Position numbers and translations under genes: made by a program. Below are positions 54,301-64,000 of a stretch of DNA of 64,000 nucleotides, piece after piece (the stretch's first letter is position 1; each line of letters opens with the position of its first letter). Source of the stretch: Petrosia ficiformis (lineage: Eukaryota > Porifera > Demospongiae > Haplosclerida > Petrosiidae); NCBI GenBank assembly GCA_947044365.1, contig OX345644.1:4032077-4096076 (forward strand), written 5' to 3'. The notes under the pieces were generated by a model. It was not told the origin of the DNA, made no database searches, and saw only the letters and a program-made list of their open reading frames with translations.

Positions 54301-57300
54301 AGTACTTATCTCACTATGAATGGGCTTTATTTCACACAAATGATAATCATGATCTTGAAAATATACTTGAGTATACTAATGTTGGGACTCTCAAGTGGGC
54401 TACACGTCCTGTGCAGCTATCAAGTAGTTTGAAATATGTATCTGCTGTTAAAGCCTGCTTCAAGTCTGTATGTCTTGCCCCTGTATATTCTGATGTGTTC
54501 TACATTGCTTCATATCCAAACAGCTCCAGCATTATAGCATCATACGAACCTATCACTTTTGATGATTATGGATATAGCACATCAGGCTATCTGAATATCT
54601 CTTGGTCTCCTTTCAAAGATCAAGTAGGTATTGGTTATTACGAATGGGCTATAGGAACTAGTGCAGATGGTACTGAATTAATTACCCAGTGGAATAGAGT
54701 CTCTCCTGAAACTGACATTGTCAATGTGACTATTTATAAAACTATTTCTCTTCATGATATATACTATGTCACTCTCAGGGGAATCAATATCGCTGGTTTG
54801 GAATCACAACTTAGCACTGATCTGATATTCACTGGAGATGATATATTTAAGGCAGTAACAGTGTATGATGTAAATATTATTGATGTACCAGTTCTTAGCT
54901 CAAATAATCCACTTGAGATCGAGTATCACGACATTACATATACTGAATTGGATTATACAAGTTCAAATTCATCACTCTCAGCAGTATGGCCAGATCTTCG
55001 CTATAGTCTGTATAACTATTCTGTTTCAACTAGTCCTGAGTTTAAACCCTGTGGAGATCCTTATTCAATAGCCTGTGGTTCGACTATAGCTAATGGTATG
55101 ACAGTTTCTGAATTGGGACTGACACATGGACAGACATACTACTTCTGTGTGCAAGCTAAAGCGGAGAATGCATACATGCCTGGTGCTAAAAGTGTTACAA
55201 GGTGTAGTGATGGAATTATGGCTTATCTTGTACCACCAAAGGGTGTTTGTGTGCAGATTAAACCATCATATGAACTAGATGATCTTCCAGAGCTAACAAG
55301 TGGCGAAGTAACAAGTGGAGAGACAGAATTTTATGCTGAATCTTACGAAGAAAAGGACTCATTCTCATGTATCAACAGATATGGATCTCAAGCCTCAACT
55401 TCTGAATTGCATGTCGTGTGGGACTCATTCCTGGAAGAGTTTGAGAATGGGCCTCATGAGTATGGGGTTGCGTATTATGAATATGCTATTGGAACCACAA
55501 TAGGAAGTGAAGATGTTGTTCAATTCACTAATGTGGGTGTGGTAAATGCTGCTTTGGCAACAGGACTCTTACTGAAACATGGACTGACCTACTATGCCAC
55601 AATACGAGGTAATAAAATTATTAATATTATTTTTTCCTTTATAAGTAGTCTTAGCATTCAATAACATAATAGGCAATTATAGGTGTTTTTTTGCAGGTGT
55701 GGAAAATACTAAACACTATATACTGTAGGAGGGTCCAGAGATATTAGAGAGTGGAGGGGGGGGGGGGGTGGTACCCTAAGATTTCTCCCATTCCCAACGT
55801 TTAATACTGAATATTGCGTATAATGACAGCAGTAATAGCAAGCTAGTATACATGTAAATTTTCCTTTGTCAATAATAATAAAATTATGAGTTACAGGCAA
55901 TTCTGAGTTCAAACAAATTTGGAAGGGAGAAAACAATGAATCCCTCCCACCTAATATTATATGCTTCCCTTTCCTCTCTTCAGCAACTGACCACACAGGA
56001 CAACAATCAGCTATAACTTCTGAAGGGCTTAGAGTTGACAGAACACCACCAACATTTGGACAAATATGGCTGAACACACCCACAACTCTTTCAATAACCT
56101 CTCTAGATCAATTACTTCCTAAATGGGAACTTGTGACAGATGAGCAAAGTGACGTTTCAATTCTCTACTGGTCACTGGGGTCAGAGAATGGATTGAGTGA
56201 CTTGCATGAATGGACTCCAGTTAATGTAACTGCAGTATCTGGCAAAATTAAAGAAGGATTTTCCTTACTTGATGGACAACCCCTGAGACTCAATCTCTTA
56301 GTAAGAACTGATCTTGTCTTTTTTTTTGGGAGGGTGGTGGCGCAGGGGTTGACCTATCTGGGCAAAAAGTGTAGTTCAACTATAGTTGGTAAATTTATTA
56401 TGGATTATGATAATCCAGCTTTTGCATCAATGTCATCAAATATCCATGTCTCATTAATCCTGTCCTATAGTTCAAACCTTATCACCTATACTGTCTAGAT
56501 TGTACATGGGAATCCCTAGGAAACATGGACATGAGTGGCCATTTGAATTAACTACATTAACTACATGTAACTCAAAAATATATTTTCATTTTGAAACAGT
56601 TATTTAGTTCAATATATCTTTCGAAACAGGTTTTTTTAATATTATACTGAACTAAACAACTGTTCCAAAAGGATAAATATACTATAGTGTGGCTCATAAG
56701 CTCATGATACTGATATTACTATATAGCTTATTTGGTCATAAGCATCTGATGTTACATGTACAATATAATTATGAACACTCAGTTCAAAAGCACTGCTTCT
56801 ATAAGCATATTCCTTATTAGGACATACTAAACAGCTACTGATATTCATATGTATGCCTTATTTAGTCATAGGCATCACATACATTCCACAGGATAGTTAA
56901 TTAACTAGACAAATGATAATCATGAGAGTGGCGAGCCTGAGCATTGAATATAATCACTATATAGAATAATACATGTAAGATAACTGTCCATCAAAGTGGC
57001 ATTTAACCAAGCTCACTCGGGCTCACCCCAATAAGCTCCTGTTATTAATACTGATTCTTTTTCTATCTAATTTTACAGGCTATTAATAATGCTGGTCTTG
57101 TAGCAGTCTCCTCTTCCAAACTCATTATATATGATTCTACACCGCCATGCCCAGGACAAGTGTTTGATGGACCCAAACCCATACTTGGATTCTTGGATAT
57201 TGACTACACAAGAGAAAGAAATTATATTCATGCTCACTGGGAACCATTCTCAGATCCTCATACATATGTGACAGAGTATCTATGGGCTATAGGAACTTGT

Positions 57301-60300
57301 AGAAACTGTACAGATGTGATGCCTTTTATCAGTGTTGGACTTTATACAGGTGAGCAGCTGTGTGTGATTATAATATAGCAAGATATAATTATGTTGTATA
57401 TGTATATGGAGTAAAATGCATTCCAGGTGTCATTGCTAACACTTTCTCATGTCTGAAACTCAACAACCTAGTATAGGTATTGTTTTTTCACTGTTCTTCT
57501 TGTATATGTTTTACGATTTTTATCAGCTACAACCAATTACGTGTCGTTGCAGTTACTACAAGCTGCTTTCTTCCTGCTGGTCGGTAGACACTGTAGCTTC
57601 AGTGCATATTCTTTAATGTGCTATCACTGCTATGACCAACCTCCACCCCCTGCCAATCACGATGATGCAACATACTTAACTACATTATACCAGTACAATG
57701 GTATGTAGCTCAAGCATATAGATAACCTCTGTCGAAAGCAATCATAGGGATGACCCCTGTAGACCATAAGAACATTATAAATATAATTATACATGTATAA
57801 TATGATAGAACAAATTTAGTGTACTAATTTTAGTGATTTTAGCAATTAACGTAATAATTGCAAAAATTAGTACACACTAAAAAATATATTTCATAGTCAT
57901 TTTATTAGGCATATTAGGTATGGCTCAGAATTATGCTGAAATTAATGCGTGATAAATCTGAGCATTTAAAATCACTAAATTTAGTAGATGCAATTGATAG
58001 TAGGCTTAAGGTACATATACATGTACATGTACTACATAATACATATTTACATATTTATATATCTATGCATATTTCATTACTCTAGATGCTACCCGGAAAT
58101 ACCTGTATGCTCATGGTCAGACATATTATATTAGTGTCAAAGGGTGTAGTATATACTCAGGTTGTAGCATATCACATTCTGATGGAGTAACAGTTGATGC
58201 TACAGGACCAGTTATTGCTCAATTAACTCATGGACTGCCCTCCAATCCATTGATTCAGTTTCAAGCTTCAAGGTAGTGTAACATTATTATAGACAGGGAT
58301 GTGGAAACATTGAGCCAACTGACAGACATTTTGACCTACTCTTGTCCTGCTCCCCATATACTTTGTATACAGTTCAGTTTCAATTTACCAATAACTGACT
58401 GTTTCCACACAACTGATTATAAACTGTGAAGCCTCTCTAATATAGTTACTGTGTCACATTTGTATTGTTAAGAACTCCATGAATGACGACCATCCTTCAT
58501 GATCCTTATCTTGTTGAGTACTAGACTTTATTACATGTTTGACAGAATCATATACCACAGTTGTGTTATATTAGAAAGAGAAAATTCAAGCTCACTAGTG
58601 TTGTTTAAGTTTATTATAACTATATTTTAGTAAGGCATTGTGACTTTTAGTTAACTAAACTATAACTAAAATACAGGTCCGCTGTAACTAACTAAAATGA
58701 AAATTGGCCAATAATAAGCACCTTTAACTAATTTTAAAAAGCCCTTTTAGTAAGCACAATATTATTATAGTTGGTTAAACTTATCAGATATTTGTTCCCA
58801 CTTAAGCAATATTATTGTATGGTTTGTACATGTGTATAAGTATTATACTATTTTGAATGTGTAACAAAGCAACGTTATGACCTTATTTAAGGCATGGAGT
58901 AATAATAATAATAATACTACATGTATATGTATTGTATTGCATTGTAAATGACCCCAATATCTGTTTACAACAATATTGATTTACATATTTATGTTCTTTT
59001 TCTATTAGGCATACGATAGCATGCCACTGGTCTGGTATATTTGATTCAGAATCCGGTATTGCTTACTATATATACTATGCTGGTACAGAGCCAGGTGATA
59101 ACAGTTATATTGCACCAACAATGATCCCTTCATCTCAAACATCCTTTGTTGCTGATTCTCCATTCAATGCAGTCGAACTATTACCAATAGATGAAATGGT
59201 TTATATCACATTAGAGGTGTATAATGGAGTTGGGGATTCTAATAACATCAGCTCTGCTGGTGTTTACATTAGTGATGTACCTCCTATTGTTTTAGATGAA
59301 GCTCTTATTGATGTTGACTGGTCTGGTTCACTAGTAACTGGAACTCAATATTCATACTCTGCTTTACGCTTGAGTTGGAACTTTTCTGATACACTCACAA
59401 GTGTAGATCAACATTTCTGGACTCTTATTCCAGACGAAGGTACATATCTACCGATAACTCCTCAGATATATGGTACTATATCTTATGCAACCATTACTAA
59501 TGGCAACTTAGCAGATGGTTCTACACTCATTGCTATGGTAACAGCTTGTAATCAAGTCGGACTATGTATTCAAAATGCTACCCAGAGTGTTCTTATAGAT
59601 TCTAGTCGTCCGATTGATGGATATTTTGCAGTAGAGACTGAATCAGCAGCTTCACTTTCATGGGCTATATCAAATGGTATGACTGTGTACAATAATATAG
59701 ATCTCTCAATAACAGAATTGAATTTAACATTCACTGGATTTTCAGACCCTCATAGCGGGGTCTTGGAGTATTGGGCTACTGTTGGGTCATATTATGGAGG
59801 TGATGACCTTTATGAATCATCTCTACCATTGCCACACGAACTTTACTCTTCAAATTTAAACATACTTGTTTCAAGTATTCAGTTAACACGATACCTCAAT
59901 TCTTCTGAAGTTGTGTATGTGTCACTATGGGCTTTTAATGGTGTAGGACTAAAAAGTCGTACAGTACAAGGTAGCTTCCAGGCCATTTATCCCAACGGCA
60001 GTGATTATGGAACTCTTAAGCTCTTACGTTCACAGCTCTGTCCTATTGACAGCTGTTTAGGTCATTGCACCTGTGATAAACCTGGATATCTCTGTGATAT
60101 GACATCAACTTGTTACGAATTGAATTCCACTGAGCTTAGTAGTGAATCCGTTGTTATGATATCAAATTTTGTTCCTCAATTAACATTTCCTTTAAGTGAA
60201 AATGAACCATTATTTACAGTGGTCACGGATAAACTTGTAGCAAATATTGAATATGTAACAGATTCTCCAGTATTTCAGTGGATTGAATGGAGTGTGAGTG

Positions 60301-63300
60301 AGAAAGGATCAGATCCTGGTTCTGGTGTTGTTAACTTAGCATCAGACCCAATATGGTTTCCACTTGAAGTTAATTTAATATTTGATGTATCTCAATCTTA
60401 TCCAGTTGAAGAAGGGAATACGTATATATTTCGTACACGAGTGTGGTACAACTCATCACATTATGCTACATTTGAATCTGAAGGTGTTACAATTGACAGC
60501 AACAATCCTCAAATATTAGTTGGCCGTAAGATTAAGGAGATCACGAAACAGACTAACTCAGATGTAGATTTCATTTCGTCAACTTCAGAGCTCACCTTGG
60601 AATGGAGAAATGTTTTCAACCAGGTTCATTCAGGTGGTTTTTTGAGCTATGAGGTTGGTATCGGTGAATCTCCTGGCTCCGATAATGTGTTTGGTTTCAG
60701 TAGTGTTAACAGTAACACCTCAATTAATATCTCAGAACTACGTCTGAGAGATAATCGAAAATACTTCACAACTGTGAGGGCAACAAATGCTTTAGGCATT
60801 ACTGTAGCTTCAGTATCTGATGGTGTCAGTATCGATTTGACTCCACCTCTAAAAGGAGCTATATTTGATGGCTTGCATAATGTTGACTATGTGGCACAGA
60901 GTAATCTGGACGTCTCAACAACCCATCTCTTTGGATTTCACGATCCACAGTCAGGTATTAATCATTATGAAATTGCTTTTATGGATTCACTAAATAACGA
61001 TTCTTTAATATTCATAAATATTGGAATACAACAAACATATGCTAATTCAAATGTTTCTATGGAACAAGGAACAGAATATTGTTCTGACGTTAAAGCAGTA
61101 AATTCAGCTGGACTACCTTCACAAGCTAAATCTACTTGTTTTATTGCCGATAACACACAACCATTAATTAGTAAGTGTAATAATAGGAGTCCAAATTTGA
61201 TCGAATCTCCGTCATTTGAGACTGAAAAAAATACATGTACTGCATATGGGTGGAATTCAAAAGAATGCACTTTGCTTGATAGCAAAACACTTAGTTATGA
61301 ATATGGAGTAGCTGCTCATACTGGTAAATGTGCTTGTAGAATCAGTAATGTTATTTATCAGACTATTGAGCATGATGCATCATCCCAAGATAAGGAACAC
61401 ATACTTTCATTTTGGCTTCTAATAGAGTCAGATACTGTCAATGAACATATGGTAGTATGTGATGTAGATGGGATGCCAGGTGTAAATAGAACAACCCCTC
61501 AGTGGACATTTGATGATGAAAACCATCGTTGGCAAAAGCAAGTTTATACATTTACTCCAAGTTCTTCTACTACTACTATCCACATAGGCAAAAGCAACTA
61601 CGATATAATCATCGATTCAGTTGAAGTCAGATACTGTGAATCATCTGATACTATTGACGGCAATATCTTTGCTATTGAGTATTGTTCAAAACCTAATATG
61701 GTAACATGGCCGATATATGACCTAGAGAGTGGTATCAAGGAGTACAAGTATGCCATAGGTACAGTACCTGGTGGTGAACAGATTTTACCATATCAATCCA
61801 CTGGAGATTATAACTGGGGCTTTTACGACCTCTGGAATGTTAAGCACAATTCTTCTGTCTATTTTTCTGTTGTGGCTACAAACTATGCTGGTATATCAAG
61901 AGTGTTTTATTCAGAACTAGTACATATTGATTCCACACCCCCTGTCGTCACAGGTGAAGGTGTGAAGGAAGTGCTGGAAGAAGGTGGAGATGACATAGAC
62001 TATTGGAGATCAGACTTTGTATTACTAGACTGGTCAGGACTTGTAGATGACGAAAGTGGCATTAAGCATTGTGTATGGGGTCTTGGTAAGTATACACTGT
62101 ATGGGGTCTTGATAAGTATGCATTGTGTATGGGGTCTTGATAAGTATGCATTGTGTATGGGGTCTTGGTGAGTACATACAATACCTATGTCATTCCTCTG
62201 CCTCATATAGTATACTTAGTCTAGCCAGCCCCTCTCACTCTAAATGAGAAAGAGGATCTAGTGAATTGCTATTATATTTTTCAGTAGAACTTGAGTGGGT
62301 GTTAAAAATGAATATTTAAACACTCACCTTGCTGTCTTCCTGCAACTTTACGAATAGTAATTTTTACATCTTTGGTTTTCTTAACAGCTTCTCTTTCCAG
62401 TAATATAAGTTAGAATTCAAGAGTTGTATAATTTATAGAACTGTCAAAAGTTGCTCCACCTACATCTTATTAATTTTGGTGGCCGACATATACTTGAACT
62501 CTTCCACACTTCCGATAGCTCTCAGAGTGAGACATACAATAGAAATCCACCAGACCCTTCCACACGCTTCACTTTAGTGGGAGGGGCTGGCTATGCCAGA
62601 CTATACTTGCAACTATTACTGTGCTTCTAGTTTGTTAAAATACATACATGCAATGCCTATACCATGCCTCTGCCCATATATGTACATAGGACTGAGACTC
62701 TATATTGACAAGGTGTCATTTGATCCATGTCACTGTTGAGTGACACAAAACTGCTTGCAACTATAATATGTGCAGTGCTTGTATATGTGTGTGTGTGTGT
62801 ATGTTTACATCTGCATGTATGTGTGTTTGTGGGTATACATTTGTGTGTGATTGATTATATGTGTTCGTGTGTGTGTGTATGTATGTGTGCATGTGGATGT
62901 AGTTTATATACATGTATATATGTTTGTGTGTACATGTACATGTATGTTTGTGTGTCTGTGTACATGTGTGCGTGTGTGTGTACGTATATATACATGTGTA
63001 TATGTTCGTGTGTACATGTAAGTCTATGTGTCTGTGTACATGTGTGCGTGTGTGTGTATGAGGCATCAGTACTTTTATTTTTATAATTTTCTAGGATCAT
63101 CTCCAGGATTAACAGACATTAGAAACTATACAGTCAGTAATACTACCTTAGTGAATGCAACTGATCTATCGGAGATGCATGGAGATACAATGTATGCTTC
63201 AGTCATGTGTCTAAACAATGCTGGATATACAACTATCTCTCATTCTGATGGTATAACTCTATTATATACTGCTCCAAAACATGAATTAGTTTCTGTCTCC

Positions 63301-63806
63301 ATCCTCAATCCTATTCTGACAAGATTTGAATCGCAAGACGGGTATACATCTACAGATTCGATCCAAGTAATTTGGGATGGGTTTCTGGAATCATCAGATG
63401 CGGCTTTGTATTATCAAATTAGAGTGCTGGAATCTGGTACCGATGATGATGTTGAATGGACAGATGTCGGTGCTCTGAAACAAATTAAAATTTATGACAT
63501 AACTGCTAAAGATAATGTGATGCATACAATACAAGTTAGAGCATATGCTGTTGATGGTCTATTCAGCAATCCTGTGTCACACACTTTCTCTATTGTTCCT
63601 CTAGCTCCATCAGTTAACAGTAAGATATTGCTAAAGATTAGCATTGTATGAATTAGCCCATGTTCAATGATATACTAATTTATATGACCTTAATGTTATT
63701 GTTAGGTATCATTCATCCAAGTTACCTAATAATCAATCTAGATTATCCAGTGATAGATTATGGTTTAGGTGTTGGAGAGCATATTAACAGACACCCCTGC
63801 TCCAAA
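44789..63806 (+). CDS. Giant secreted dermatopontin-sushi-EGF-beta-sandwich-repeat protein, 5' part
   Basis: Exons in phase: 44789-44946, 45462-45546, 45760-46022, 46085-46122, 46646-46825, 47430-47564, 47775-47879, 47968-48213, 48824-48965, 49720-50878, 51516-52246, 52684-53141, 53617-55608, 55984-56300, 57079-57349, 58086-58272, 59009-62085, 63095-63619, 63706-63806 (last boundary uncertain). About 3,390 residues visible. Signal peptide (LFVCVALVLVSISSA), then a dermatopontin-like domain (DDRRWEFQCA, RDRRWRFQQCEIE), a sushi/CCP domain (SCGDPGIPENA ... GIWSNTQPECS), and an EGF-like module (CNCTNGFTGSDCL). Many fibronectin-III-like repeats follow with the pattern YEYAIGT...G and LxxGxxYYxxVxAxNxAG, then SDGIxxDxTPP. 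Near 61190-61660 a jelly-roll-like module begins NLIESPSFE. Probably extracellular matrix or an adhesive surface protein. Without splicing at 63806 a TGA follows at 63827. Confidence 0.88.
48220..48770. repeat. Tandem ~230-bp duplication with (TGTC)n tracts
   Basis: Two copies (about 48296-48445 and 48532-48675) share gtgtcccatgtctgataaaa and cattttatgaacatttctca. Each is flanked by tgtctgtctg microsatellite, and a third microsatellite tract follows. Intron of the matrix gene. Confidence 0.85.
50890..51500. repeat. (TATG)n microsatellite, ~600 bp
   Basis: Fills nearly the whole intron between exons 49720-50878 and 51516-52246, with a short inverted catacata stretch at about 51171-51198 that could fold back. 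Confidence 0.95.
52255..52475. repeat. (TGTGACTTG)n-like repeat
   Basis: Short variable units tgtgacttgtatgacttg and tttgatatg recur in the intron after exon 51516-52246. Open frames on both strands here are repeat artefacts. Confidence 0.8.
57420..57752. mobile_element. Family A-related remnant
   Basis: The right end gaaagcaatcatagggatga and the internal order (tgtctgaaactcaacaacct, agctgctttcttcctgctgg, actacattata) match family A. The left end is diverged. Intron of the matrix gene. Confidence 0.55.
57815..58010 (-). repeat. Dispersed repeat family E, copy 2
   Basis: Inverse of 4975-5165: gtgtactaattttag ... ctaaatttagtagatgcaat tgatagtaggctta. Confidence 0.7.
58296..58410. mobile_element. 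MITE family D, copy 3 (shorter)
   Basis: gggatgtggaaacattgagc at the left and actgtttccacac at the right, with internal tactcttgtcctgctcccca (inverse of the other copies). Intron after exon 58086-58272. Confidence 0.75.
58610..58775 (-). repeat. Dispersed repeat family C, copy 3
   Basis: Inverse of the 6885-7150 copy: ttagtaaggcattgtgactt, ttagttaactaaac, aaaattggccaataataag, cccttttagtaagc. Confidence 0.75.
62055..62172. repeat. ~30-bp fourfold repeat of an exon/intron junction
   Basis: The end of exon 59009-62085 (gcattgtgtatggggtcttg then gtaagtat) is followed by three more copies. Copies 2 and 3 read gataagtatg (donor GT lost) and copy 4 reads gtgagtac (donor regained). Confidence 0.9.
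62290..62450 (+). repeat. Dispersed repeat family B, partial copy
   Basis: Shares gtgggtgtt, caccttgctgtcttcctgca, tttttacatctttggttttc and ctctttccagtaatataagt with the right half of the 39848-40512 copy. Intron of the matrix gene. Confidence 0.65.
62770..63058. repeat. (TG)n / TACATG compound microsatellite
   Basis: tgtgtgtgtg and tgtacatgt variants just upstream of exon 63095-63619. Open frames here are artefacts. Confidence 0.9.
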
Positions 63807-64000
63807 GTAAATTATTCATGCTTTTGCTGAAGTCGTAACGATCATTTTAATAATAATAATTTAAGGAATGTGATCTGTCACAAGTATCACATGCTGATCC
63901 TTCCATTATTTAGTATTTGTACATGTACAGGCAGTGGATTATAGTAATTGTAGATACATGTACACTAATATGCAAATGTATGTATGAAAAAGGAGGATTA

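Overview
This is nuclear DNA from an animal. The genes are split by short, AT-rich GT-AG introns whose phases can be followed exon by exon, and the window holds many microsatellites, minisatellites and small DNA transposons. The gene set (a KMT2E/SETD5-type PHD-SET gene, ankyrin-ROC-COR-death-domain and death-domain genes, a dermatopontin/sushi matrix protein, and a single-exon beta-helix/multi-membrane protein) and the compact gene spacing suggest a demosponge, possibly Amphimedon-like. The species is an inference; it was not searched.

Layout. (1) 1-1440: no gene recognised, local repeats. (2) 1448-6337 (+): 3' part of an F5/8-type-like + SAM + Ig-like gene whose reading frame holds across 15 exons except for one in-frame TAG. 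(3) 7722-7819 (+): a possible terminal exon. (4) 7942-9159 (-): death-domain gene, 5' end unresolved. (5) 10542-13793 (+): single-exon beta-helix receptor-like membrane protein. (6) 14528-43421 (-): a ~29 kb KMT2E/SETD5 orthologue with 24 recognised exons. Two units lie inside its introns: an intact 2.2 kb TA-flanked transposon (CENP-B/pogo-type DDE transposase plus a convergent HIRAN-domain ORF) and a complete opposite-strand ROCO-type gene (24675-28565). (7) 44789 to the right edge (+): 5' part of a giant secreted protein (about 3,390 residues visible in 19 exons) starting head-to-head with the KMT2E/SETD5 gene.

The genes do not form one pathway. Two encode death-fold proteins, two encode large extracellular proteins and one is chromatin-associated.

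Most distinctive are three tandem arrays that have amplified splice junctions: 14 copies of a 5' splice site at 32.65-33.26 kb, a duplicated 3' splice site at the other end of the same intron, and a fourfold junction repeat at 62.06-62.17 kb. At least five dispersed repeat families with two or more copies each can be seen by eye, one inserted inside another.
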